DNA of 64,000 nucleotides, from the NCBI RefSeq assembly GCF_000331105.1, contig NC_020054.1, forward strand, positions 6,711,445 to 6,775,444, given 5' to 3'. The translations under genes and the position numbers were made by a program. The notes under the pieces were generated by a model that saw only the letters and a list, made by a program, of their open reading frames with translations, made no database searches and was not told where the DNA came from. Positions 52,393 to 60,548 of the stretch are shown here, one piece after another. The first letter of the stretch is position 1. Every line of letters begins with the position of its first letter. This stretch comes from Fibrella aestuarina BUZ 2 (GTDB lineage Bacteria; Bacteroidota; Bacteroidia; Cytophagales; Spirosomataceae).

Positions 52393-52570
52393 CAGCCAAC
52401 AGATAACGTGTGTTTGCCGGGCTTCGTGCGACCTGCCGCACGGCTCGGATAGACAGGCGGTTTACTCGTTAGGCCGATTTCGGTCTGCAAGTGGACTGCC
52501 ACGTTATGCTGGCTCAGAGATGCATTTCAAATTATCAGCTGACAAGTCGAATTGATGTAGAATAATTGAA

Positions 52571-52978
52571 ATGATGAAAACATATCAATCCAAATTAGGC
52601 CCAGAATTATTCCTTATTCTTTTAGTAGCACTAGGAGGACCTTTCTTGTTAATGGTTTACGACAGAAATTGGCCTGGAATAAGTATTGTTTTTGTGAGTA
52701 TCGTATTCGTAGCTCATGTAATTATGACTACCTATTACCAAATTTCAGGCAACGAGTTAACCATAAAAGCGGGATTTGTTTTTAATAAAACAGTGGACAT
52801 AACTACAATCAGACGGGTGGTATCTACTCGTAACATTCTTAGTGCACCAGCTACCTCGCTTGATAGACTTGAGTTAGTTTACAATCGCTATGACAGTGTG
52901 CTTATATTTCCAAGTGATAAGGCGGGTTTCATTAAAGATTTATTGGCGGTGAAGGCGGACATAGAAGTAAAACTATAA
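52571..52978 (+). CDS. Cassette gene 4: small membrane protein with PH-like domain
   Basis: 135 residues (MMKTYQSKLGPELFLILLVALGG). Two N-terminal hydrophobic helices (12-30, 36-54) are followed by a beta-rich domain: YYQISGNELTIKAGFVFNKT, TTIRRVVSTRN, LELVYNRYDSVLIFPSDKAGFI. This is the pattern of bacterial PH / YyaB-type (DUF1200-like) domains. Function unknown. Last gene of the array, AT-rich, followed by element D. Confidence 0.7.
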   Translation: MMKTYQSKLGPELFLILLVALGGPFLLMVYDRNWPGISIVFVSIVFVAHVIMTTYYQISGNELTIKAGFVFNKTVDITTIRRVVSTRNILSAPATSLDRLELVYNRYDSVLIFPSDKAGFIKDLLAVKADIEVKL

Positions 52979-53041
52979 AATTCCGTTGCGCATAGGACCA
53001 CTTTTGAGTGACAGGAAGCACGTCCTGAAGGCAAAGTTTCA

Positions 53042-53117
53042 ACCCAACAAGCAAAGGTGTAAAGGCCGTGGTACGTTCGTTCAGGAAAGTATTCAGTGCG
53101 CCATCAGCCCTTTGGGT
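53042..53117 (+). repeat. attC-like element D, partly degenerate
   Basis: Left core ACCCAAC (53042-53048) fits RYYYAAC; GTGTAAAGG (53057-53065) and CGCCATCA (53099-53106) are kept; the right core is TTTGGGT (53111-53117), with T replacing the first G. GACAGGAAGCACGTCCTG precedes it. Beyond it, 53118-53384 shows no gene. Confidence 0.5.
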
Positions 53118-53384
53118 CATTAGATGGAATTAAACGCCTCTCATAGCGCTTGGGCTTGGTGACTCTAACGTACCTGCCGGTTAGGCCGTCTCTGCTATTC
53201 CTGTTATCAGGCATTCAGTGGGTCAGTCTACTTCTTTTCCTACCTCCTTGTAAGTCCTCATCATTTGCTATATCCGTAGTTGAATTTACGAAAACACGGC
53301 CTGCAAGGCTGTAGACGGTGGTGTTGGGATTAACTTGTGGGGCGTTCCCTCGCTGGGTACGTTATACAACCTCCCTAATTCTTC

Positions 53385-56300
53385 ATGCAACGCCTGTTTC
53401 TTTTGCTAGGCGGCTGGCTGATGGCTGCTATGGCCCTCGCCCAGTCACCGGTACCAGTGTCCCAAAAACGCTCGCTCAACGCCGCCGACTATGACCGCTG
53501 GCAGAATGTCAGCTCCGAAAAACACGCCCCCAACGGTCAATGGCTCGCCTACCAGATCGACCCGCAGGAGGGTGATGGCCAATTGCTGGTCTCGGCTGTT
53601 GGTACCGCATCACCCCGCTATCGGCTGGCGCGTGGCTACGACGCCCGCTTTTCGGCCGACAGCCGGTTTCTGGTTGCCAAGCTTAAGGCGCCACTAGCCG
53701 ATACCCGTAAGGCCAAGCTCAAAAAGAAAAAAGCCGACGAACTGCCCAAAGACTCTCTCGCGGTCGTCGAGCTGGCGTCGGGCAAGATTACTCGATTCGC
53801 CAACGTGAAATCGTATGTGCTGGGGAAAGATGGCGGTTCGTGGGTAGCGCTGTTGCAGGAACGCAAACCCGATGCCCCGGCGCCCCGCCCCACGGCCGCC
53901 GCGAAAGACGCCACCAACCCGGTCACGATTAGTCCGGCCTCAACGACAGCCACGGCGAAAAAGGCGGCGCCGAAAAAACCAAAGGCCGACGATATGGTGC
54001 TGTTCAACATGGCCGACGGCGCGCAGCAGCGGGTCAGGTACGTGTCAAGCGTCGTTATGTCCGACAACGGGCAGCGGGTGGCGTTTGCCCGCGAGTCGAT
54101 TATCGATAGCCTAAAATCGGGCGACGTGCTGCTGCCGGGCGTTTTCACCTTCCGCACCGATACGCGGCAACTGACCGTCATCGACACGTCGGGATTGCAC
54201 AAGGTATACAAAGGGCTGGCCGTCGACAAAGCGGGCGATCAGCTCGCCTGGATGGCCTCGGCCGACTCCGCCGGTGCCGAACAGAAGGTTTTTCGGCTGT
54301 ATTACAAAAACCTGGGCAACAAACCGGTGGTTGGGCAAGCCAAAAAGGGTAGCAAGATCAAGTCCGGGCAGACCAAACTGCCCTTTATCCAGACGACGAG
54401 CGGGGCGGGGACCATCGTCGCCGATACCACTACGGCCGCGCTACCTAAAGGCTGGTCGGTCAATGAATACGCGCCCGTTCGGTTCGCCAACGATGGGCAG
54501 CGGCTTTATTTCGCGACGTCGCCCGTGCCGCCCCGCATCAAAAAAGACACGCTGACACCTGACGATGAGAAGGTGAAAGTGGACGTCTGGACCTGGAACG
54601 ACAGTCGGATTCAGCCCATGCAGCAAAAACGGCTGAAGGACGAGAAAGAGCGCGGCTTCACCACCGTCTGCGACCTCACCACCGGCGCCGTGGTGCCCCT
54701 CGCCAGCCGCGACGTACCCACCGTCGCCATCGATTACAAGACCAACCAACGCTATTGGCTGGGCGTGAGCGACGTGCCCTATCAGGTGAGTAGCTCGTGG
54801 GACCCCGGCCACCTTGATCTGTACCTCATCGACAGTCAGACCGGCCAGAAAACCCGCATTGCCCACGACCTGATTGCCTCGGAGGCCAAACTCTCGCCGG
54901 GCGGCAAGTACGCTTACTGGTTCGACGAACGCGATACACTCTGGCGGGCGTGGTCGGTGGCCGACGGCAAACGCATCGACCTGACGCGCGGCCTGCCGGA
55001 CAAGTTCTTCGACGAAGAGCACGACACCCCCAGCTTACCCGGTAGCTACGGCGCGGCAGGCTGGACGACCAACGACCGCTACATCTGGGTATATGATCGC
55101 TATGACCTCTGGCAAATTGACCCTACTGGTCGCGAAAAACCGCGTAACCTCACCAACAGCTGGGGCCGCACCAACAAGGTTCGCTTACGCCGTGTTGCGC
55201 TCGAACGCACCGACGGCCCTACCGACGAGCGGGCCATCAAACCCACCGACGACCTGTACCTGACGGGTTTCTGGGAGGGCGACAAGCATACGGGTATCCT
55301 GCGCAAACGACCGGGTATGACCTCAGCGACCCAAATCAACCCGGGCGGTGAGCTACAAATCCTGCTCAACAGCGGCCACCGCTATTCGAATATGACCAAG
55401 GCGAAAAACGGCTCGACGATTACCTACCACCGGGGAAATTTCCGCGAGCCCAATAACCTGTTCCAGACCGATACGACGTTCAGCACACAGCAGCAGTTGA
55501 CGCAGATCAACCCGCAGCAGGATAGCCTCCGCTGGGGTTCGGTCGAACTGGTCAAGTGGACGGGGACCAACGGAATCGAGCTGGAAGGGCTACTCTACAA
55601 ACCAGAGGGCTTCGACCGTAACGACAGACCGCCCGGCACCAAATACCCCATGCTGACGTACTTCTACGAACGCAGCGCCGAAACCCTGCCCGACTACAAA
55701 GCGCCCACGCCAAGCCGCTCGACCATCAACATTCCCTATTGCGTATCGAATGGGTACGTTGTCTTCGTGCCCGACATCGTGTACACCACGGGCAACCCCG
55801 GCCAGAACGCCTACGACTGCATCGTGCCGGGCGTGCTGAGCCTGCTCAACCGGGGTTACATCGACCGCGACCGGCTGGGTATTCAGGGGCAAAGTTGGGG
55901 CGGTTACCAGACAGCCTACATCATCACGCGCACGAACCTGTTCCGGGCGGCGATGGCGGGCGCTCCCGTGGCCAACATGACGTCGGCCTACGGCGGTATC
56001 CGCTGGGGAACGGGGCTGGTCCGGCAGTTTCAGTACGAGAAAACGCAAAGCCGCATCGGTGGTACACTTTGGGAGAAACCCATGAATTACCTCGAAAACT
56101 CGCCGCTGTTCTATGCCAATCGCGTGGAAACGCCGCTGCTGATGATGCACAACGACGCCGACGGATCGGTGCCGTGGTATCAGGGGATCGAGATGTACTC
56201 GGCGTTGCGCCGGTTGCAGAAGCCCGTCTGGATGCTGGTCTATAACGGCGAAGACCACAATCTGACCCAGCGCCACAACGCCAAAGACCTCAGCATCCGG

Positions 56301-56405
56301 ATGTATCAGTTCTTCGATCACTACCTCAAAAACGCGCCTGCCCCCAGTTGGATGACCGAGGGCCGCAGCGCCGTCGAGAAAGACCGGGGCGAACTGAAGT
56401 ATTAA
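53385..56405 (+). CDS. Secreted S9 family (prolyl-oligopeptidase-like) peptidase
   Basis: 1006 residues with a signal peptide (MQRLFLLLGGWLMAAMALAQ). The N-terminal ~650 residues form a WD40/propeller-type domain with a Lys/Ala/Pro-rich insertion near 165-205. The C-terminal alpha/beta-hydrolase has the nucleophile Ser in GIQGQSWGGYQTAYI (about residue 830), the acid in HNDADGSVPWYQ and His in YNGEDHNLTQRHN. Dipeptidyl- or acylaminoacyl-type cleavage in the periplasm is expected. Longer than classical DPP-type enzymes because of the propeller insertion. Confidence 0.9.
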   Translation: MQRLFLLLGGWLMAAMALAQSPVPVSQKRSLNAADYDRWQNVSSEKHAPNGQWLAYQIDPQEGDGQLLVSAVGTASPRYRLARGYDARFSADSRFLVAKLKAPLADTRKAKLKKKKADELPKDSLAVVELASGKITRFANVKSYVLGKDGGSWVALLQERKPDAPAPRPTAAAKDATNPVTISPASTTATAKKAAPKKPKADDMVLFNMADGAQQRVRYVSSVVMSDNGQRVAFARESIIDSLKSGDVLLPGVFTFRTDTRQLTVIDTSGLHKVYKGLAVDKAGDQLAWMASADSAGAEQKVFRLYYKNLGNKPVVGQAKKGSKIKSGQTKLPFIQTTSGAGTIVADTTTAALPKGWSVNEYAPVRFANDGQRLYFATSPVPPRIKKDTLTPDDEKVKVDVWTWNDSRIQPMQQKRLKDEKERGFTTVCDLTTGAVVPLASRDVPTVAIDYKTNQRYWLGVSDVPYQVSSSWDPGHLDLYLIDSQTGQKTRIAHDLIASEAKLSPGGKYAYWFDERDTLWRAWSVADGKRIDLTRGLPDKFFDEEHDTPSLPGSYGAAGWTTNDRYIWVYDRYDLWQIDPTGREKPRNLTNSWGRTNKVRLRRVALERTDGPTDERAIKPTDDLYLTGFWEGDKHTGILRKRPGMTSATQINPGGELQILLNSGHRYSNMTKAKNGSTITYHRGNFREPNNLFQTDTTFSTQQQLTQINPQQDSLRWGSVELVKWTGTNGIELEGLLYKPEGFDRNDRPPGTKYPMLTYFYERSAETLPDYKAPTPSRSTINIPYCVSNGYVVFVPDIVYTTGNPGQNAYDCIVPGVLSLLNRGYIDRDRLGIQGQSWGGYQTAYIITRTNLFRAAMAGAPVANMTSAYGGIRWGTGLVRQFQYEKTQSRIGGTLWEKPMNYLENSPLFYANRVETPLLMMHNDADGSVPWYQGIEMYSALRRLQKPVWMLVYNGEDHNLTQRHNAKDLSIRMYQFFDHYLKNAPAPSWMTEGRSAVEKDRGELKY

Positions 56406-56413
56406 GTGAACAT

Positions 56414-56494
56414 GGGGCTAAGGGAATGGGGCTGCGTCCGGCACAAGCTAAACAACGTACCCAGGCATTGCCCCCAGCCCCATGCCCCTAGCCC
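56414..56494. repeat. Imperfect inverted repeat between peptidase and NTF2-like genes
   Basis: GGGGCTAAGGGAATGGGGCTG (arm, 56414-56434) and CAGCCCCATGCCCCTAGCCC (arm, 56475-56494) pair with few mismatches. Likely a terminator-like or REP-type element. Confidence 0.6.
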
Positions 56495-56525
56495 TTCGCC
56501 TCCTATTTTTTCCTACCTTTTGCCT

Positions 56526-56990
56526 ATGAAATCGATACAACTTTTCCTGATTGCGCTGCTGTGCGTACCCGTAGCGGCTTTTTCACAGACCATGTCGGCG
56601 TCGGCGCTCGACGAAGCCGCGATTATGCAGACGGTCGATGACCTGTTTGAAGGCATGAAAAACGCCGATGCCGCGAAGGTAAAGGGCACGTTCGCGACCG
56701 GCGCCAGCCTCCAGTCGGTGGTGAACAAAGATGGCGTTGTGAGCGTCCGCACGGAGTCGATTGACGGGTTTGCTGAATCCATTGGTAAAGCCAAACCCAA
56801 CGACCTGATCGAGGCCATCGACCCCTACCAGATCCTGATCGACACGGATCTGGCGACGGCGTTTATCCCCTACAAATTCACCTACAAAGGGAAACTTCAC
56901 CACTGCGGTGCCAACGCCTTCACGCTCGTGCGGCTTAACGGCGCCTGGAAAATTCAGGCCATCATCGACACCCGCCGGGAGTGCCAGTAG
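56526..56990 (+). CDS. Secreted NTF2-like (SnoaL/DUF4440-type) protein
   Basis: 154 residues from ATG 56526 (MKSIQLFLIALLCVPVAAFSQ, a signal peptide); the frame extending to 56406 runs through an inverted repeat and is rejected. The NTF2-like cone fold is indicated by AIMQTVDDLFEGMKNADAAKVKGTFATGASL at the start and FIPYKFTYKGKLHHCGANAFTLVRLNGAWKIQAIIDTRR at the end. These proteins bind small ligands or act as isomerase-like domains; no catalytic residue can be assigned. Confidence 0.82.
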   Translation: MKSIQLFLIALLCVPVAAFSQTMSASALDEAAIMQTVDDLFEGMKNADAAKVKGTFATGASLQSVVNKDGVVSVRTESIDGFAESIGKAKPNDLIEAIDPYQILIDTDLATAFIPYKFTYKGKLHHCGANAFTLVRLNGAWKIQAIIDTRRECQ

Positions 56991-56996
56991 GACTAT

Positions 56997-57125
56997 AGTC
57001 TGGAAAGTCGTTTAGGAACATAAGTCAATAGTCTGGACAGTCATTTAACGTTTGGTTTCGCAGAAGCGACCATAAAAACGACTGTCCAGACTATTAACTT
57101 ATGTTCCTAAACGACTATCCAGACT
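56997..57125. repeat. 46-bp inverted repeat (44/46 matched) between convergent genes
   Basis: Arms 56997-57042 and 57080-57125 differ from perfect complementarity at two positions. The 37-base loop contains a second hairpin (TGGTTTCGC / GCGACCA). Each arm starts and ends with AGTCTGGA.AGTC-like words, so direct repeats are nested. It ends one base before the panC stop. Confidence 0.92.
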
Positions 57126-57126
57126 G

Positions 57127-57969
57127 TCAGAACACCACGTTGTCGATGAGTCGCACGGGGCCGAGTTGAGCCGCGAGGCAAAGGGCTGTCTGGCCGGGAG
57201 CCTGTAGCTCATCGACCGGTTGAAGCGTATCGGCGTTGACCACCTCGATGTAATCAAGCGTGAACGCGGGGCGGGCGGCCAGGTACGTTGCCACGGCGAC
57301 CTGGGCCTGTTGGGGCCTTTCACCAGCCAGCAATTTCGTTTTGGCCAGCGTTAGCGCCTCGAACAGCGCCGGCGCCTGGGTACGTTCGTCGGGTGAGAGG
57401 CGTACGTTTCGCGACGACATCGCCAGCCCATCGGCTTCGCGAATGGTATCGCAACGGATCAGGTCGATCGGAAAACTCAGGTCGCGCACCAGCCGCCGAA
57501 TCACAGCCACCTGCTGCAGGTCCTTCTGACCGAAATAGGCGCGGTCGGGTTGGACCATATGGAATAACTTACTGACAACCAGCCCCACACCGTTGAAATG
57601 ACCCGGCCGGGAGGCGCCTTCCATCACCGTTTCCAGGTCGCCAAAGTCGAGGCGTAGCGTGGCGGGGTGCGGGTACATTTCGGCCACCGACGGCGAAAAA
57701 AGTACATCGGTTCCAACGCTTTCGAGCTGCGCCGAGTCCTGTTCTAGCGTGCGGGGGTATTTGGCCAGGTCTTCGGGGTTGTTAAACTGCGTGGGGTTGA
57801 CAAAAATGCTGACGACGACGAGGTCGCACTCCTGACGGGCGCGTTCGACCAGGGCTAGATGGCCCGGATGCAGCGCACCCATCGTCGGGACGAAGCCAAT
57901 CGTCTGACCCGCAGCGCGCTGTTGAGTAAGGTATTGACGGAGGGAAAAAACAGTATCGAAGGTATGCAT
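57127..57969 (-). CDS. panC: Pantothenate synthetase
   Basis: 280 residues from ATG 57969 (MHTFDTVFSLRQYL). Joins beta-alanine and pantoate using ATP in coenzyme A synthesis. Signatures: FVPTMGALHPGHLALV (HIGH-type ATP site), VSIFVNPTQF, GVGLVVSKLFHMVQPDRAYFGQKDLQQ, MSSRNVRLSPDER (KMSKS-like). Divergent from the GT5-domain gene; the 163-base spacer is AT-rich and carries promoter-like boxes for both directions. Confidence 0.95.
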   Translation of the reverse strand: MHTFDTVFSLRQYLTQQRAAGQTIGFVPTMGALHPGHLALVERARQECDLVVVSIFVNPTQFNNPEDLAKYPRTLEQDSAQLESVGTDVLFSPSVAEMYPHPATLRLDFGDLETVMEGASRPGHFNGVGLVVSKLFHMVQPDRAYFGQKDLQQVAVIRRLVRDLSFPIDLIRCDTIREADGLAMSSRNVRLSPDERTQAPALFEALTLAKTKLLAGERPQQAQVAVATYLAARPAFTLDYIEVVNADTLQPVDELQAPGQTALCLAAQLGPVRLIDNVVF

Positions 57970-58078
57970 GACAACGGCTAAAAGGCGCGTAAAAACGGGC
58001 TGTTTTGGGAGGCACAACGCACCGGGGGAAATTGTAATTTTTAGGGCAAAATGTATTGAAATGCGGTATTTTTTTGCT

Positions 58079-58086
58079 TAATTTTG
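58079..58086 (+). promoter_or_regulatory. Bacteroidota promoter for the GT5-domain / DUF4270 operon
   Basis: TAATTTTG fits TAnnTTTG, with TTG at 58056-58058 about 20 bases upstream serving as the -33 element, 46 bases before the ATG at 58133. Confidence 0.55.
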
Positions 58087-58132
58087 CAAGTTTTTTAGGT
58101 GAATTCGTCCAACCCATTCTTCTCTTGCCTCT

Positions 58133-58945
58133 ATGAGCAAACTTCGCATTTTGTACGTTGCCAGCGAAATCACACCCTTCCTCAAGACTACCGACGTGGC
58201 CGATTTTGTGCGCAAGTTACCGCAGGACATGCAGGAACGGGGCATGGAAATTCGGATACTGGTGCCCCGCTTTGGCCTGATCAACGAACGCAAAAACCGG
58301 TTGCATGAAGTTGTCCGCTTATCGGGCATCAACATCTCGGTTGGCGACGAAGAAAAGCCGCTGATCATCAAGGTCGCGTCGATTCCAACGGCCAAGTTAC
58401 AGGTGTATTTTATTGACAATGAAGATTACTTCCACCGTAAGTATGTATTTCACGACAAAGAAGACCGTTTCTACGACGACAACGACGAACGGGCGATCTT
58501 CTTTTGCAAGGGTGTCCTCGAAACTGTGAAAAAACTCGGCTGGTCGCCGGATATTGTGCACTGCAATGACTGGATGACCTCGCTGATTCCGTTGTATTTG
58601 AAAACCACCTATAAGAACGACCCGATGTTTAAAGACACGAAGTCGGTCTTCACAGTGTACAATAACTCGTTTGAGCACCGTTTTAATGCCAACGATCTGG
58701 TTGAAAAGGCCAAGATGATGGACATTGACAACACCATGCTCAGCCACCTCGAATCGGGTGATTTCACCGGATTCATTAAAATTGGTTGCGCCTACGCCGA
58801 CGCCGTTGTGGACGCGGGCGAAACTGAACACGAAAGTCTGACTGCCATTTTGAATGAAATTGCCGAACACAAACTCGACCTCGCCCAGGCGGAAACCAAC
58901 GTTACCGACCGTTACTACAACATCTACACGCAACTGGTTAGCTAG
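58133..58945 (+). CDS. Stand-alone GT5 starch-synthase catalytic-subdomain protein
   Basis: 270 residues, only the N-terminal half of a glycogen/starch synthase (normally ~480). Family features: LRILYVASEITPFLKTTDVADF at the start, RILVPRFGLIN, FYDDNDERAIFFCKGVLE, DIVHCNDWMTSLIPLYLKT. The ADP-glucose motif KTGGL is altered to KTTDV and the donor-binding second half is missing, so glycogen synthesis is unlikely. Such short forms beside panC and DUF4270 genes are seen in related bacteria (knowledge). The role is unclear, perhaps regulatory or structural. Confidence 0.8.
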   Translation: MSKLRILYVASEITPFLKTTDVADFVRKLPQDMQERGMEIRILVPRFGLINERKNRLHEVVRLSGINISVGDEEKPLIIKVASIPTAKLQVYFIDNEDYFHRKYVFHDKEDRFYDDNDERAIFFCKGVLETVKKLGWSPDIVHCNDWMTSLIPLYLKTTYKNDPMFKDTKSVFTVYNNSFEHRFNANDLVEKAKMMDIDNTMLSHLESGDFTGFIKIGCAYADAVVDAGETEHESLTAILNEIAEHKLDLAQAETNVTDRYYNIYTQLVS

Positions 58946-60347
58946 ACTTGCCGTCGTGGCCAGCATGCTGGCGGCGGTAGTAGCCTGCGAAGAGCCGAAG
59001 GAAATTGGCCTTGCGCCCACCAACGAGGTGGGCGTTCTTTATACCGATACGCTCACCATCACCCGCACCACGGCTCAGTTCGATTCGGTGCGGAGCAATG
59101 ACCAGAGTACGTTGCTGGTAGGGCGCTATACCGATCCGGTTTTTGGTCAGGTGCAGGCGAAGAGCTACGCCGCCCTACAGCAATCGGCCGCTTTCGTCGT
59201 ATACGATTCTAACACAACAAATCCGACGCCTGCCAGCCGAATTATCCTGGACTCAACGCGACTGATCGTTAGCCTGAACGGGATTTGGTACGGCGACACG
59301 ACAGTACCACATGAGCTTGTGGTAACCCGAATGACCGACAGTTTACGGCGGTCTCAGAACTACGACATCAGCACGGTTGTGCCAGTTGGCAGTCAGATCA
59401 TTGCCCGGCGGACCATTCGGCCCCGCCCTTTAAGCGCCGATACGTCGACGATCATTCCAATCGACAACAGTGTCGGTCGGGAGCTGTTAGCGTTGGCCAA
59501 TTCCAGCGCCAGTACACTGACCTCCACAGGTACGTTTATTGATCCGAACGGTTTTCGCCAACAGGTCACGCGTGATTTTCAATTTTCGCTGGGCGGAACG
59601 AGCCCAGCGTCGGTATTGGGTTTGTCACTATCGAGCACAGGTATCCTTGTCTATTACCACGTAGAAGGTGAAAAAACTGCGTTCCGCGAACCTCAGTATT
59701 TTCCCTTCTCGGGCAAACGGTTCAACCAAATTACGGCCAGCCGGGCAAGCACACCGCTTTCGACGTTACGACCCGGCCAAAGCCTGACAGCCACCGTGAC
59801 GGGACGTACCTACGTGCAACCGGGCACGGGCATCACGACCAAACTGGCCTTTCCTTCGCTGAAAGCACTGCTCCAGTCGGGTCGGATTGCTATTAACCGA
59901 GCTGATCTGGTGGTTACGCCGCTGGCTGCTGACGACGCCAAACGGCCCTTACCACGCTTCTTAGCACTGTCTGAAATAGACGGTAACAACCGGTTGGTTC
60001 GATCAGATCTTTCTACGGGTGCCGTGCGCCTGTTTACGGTGCAGACTCAGGGTCCGGTATCGCGTAGCCCGGTTTATTACGCTGCCGCGCAGGTACAGCA
60101 GCTTGACCCTCGTACCAACTCCTACACATTTCAGGTAGCCGGTTATTTGCAATCGATCGTGTCGGGCGTCAGTCCTAACAACGACCTCGCTATTCTGACG
60201 CCGAGTGGCAGCTTATTTGGACAAAGCCAAACGACCGGTGCCCTGATTGACCAGACGCAGGCGGTTTTGAGCGACCGGGTTTGGCGCATGGTGCTTGACG
60301 GCAAAGCCAGCGTGAAACTGGTGCTGTTTTATACGAAGTCAAACTAG
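58854..60347 (+). CDS. DUF4270 family lipoprotein
   Basis: 497 residues. The ATG at 58854 lies inside the GT5 gene (92-base overlap) and gives a basic N-region, then a hydrophobic stretch and lipobox (LAAVVAC, Cys 45). No better in-frame start exists before the hydrophobic core, though the long N-region is unusual. The mature part (IGLAPTNEVGVLYTDTLTITRTT, LLVGRYTDPVFGQVQAKSYAAL) is the DUF4270 pattern. The family is widespread in the phylum without known function; an envelope role is assumed. Confidence 0.85.
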   Translation: MKLPNTNSTSPRRKPTLPTVTTTSTRNWLARLAVVASMLAAVVACEEPKEIGLAPTNEVGVLYTDTLTITRTTAQFDSVRSNDQSTLLVGRYTDPVFGQVQAKSYAALQQSAAFVVYDSNTTNPTPASRIILDSTRLIVSLNGIWYGDTTVPHELVVTRMTDSLRRSQNYDISTVVPVGSQIIARRTIRPRPLSADTSTIIPIDNSVGRELLALANSSASTLTSTGTFIDPNGFRQQVTRDFQFSLGGTSPASVLGLSLSSTGILVYYHVEGEKTAFREPQYFPFSGKRFNQITASRASTPLSTLRPGQSLTATVTGRTYVQPGTGITTKLAFPSLKALLQSGRIAINRADLVVTPLAADDAKRPLPRFLALSEIDGNNRLVRSDLSTGAVRLFTVQTQGPVSRSPVYYAAAQVQQLDPRTNSYTFQVAGYLQSIVSGVSPNNDLAILTPSGSLFGQSQTTGALIDQTQAVLSDRVWRMVLDGKASVKLVLFYTKSN

Positions 60348-60548
60348 TTGATTACCTTACCAGATACGGGGTATCTTTCAGGCACGACATCGCTTCGCCA
60401 ACCGGCGGCGACCAGTCTGAAGGGTACCCCGTACATCCTTTTAGTTATCAGCAACCCTAAAATCGGGCGTTCTCTGTTACCTTTCGGTAACGAACGTTAT
60501 TTCACCCACCTCTCCTTCTTAACAGTTCATTCTTAACTACGAATACCT

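Noticed and set aside
58133..58945. True glycogen synthase glgA
   Set aside because: The donor-binding half is missing and the KTGGL motif is altered.
60348..60548. glmS ribozyme or small gene before glmS
   Set aside because: No ribozyme core was recognised, and the 62-codon frame here has no protein-like features.
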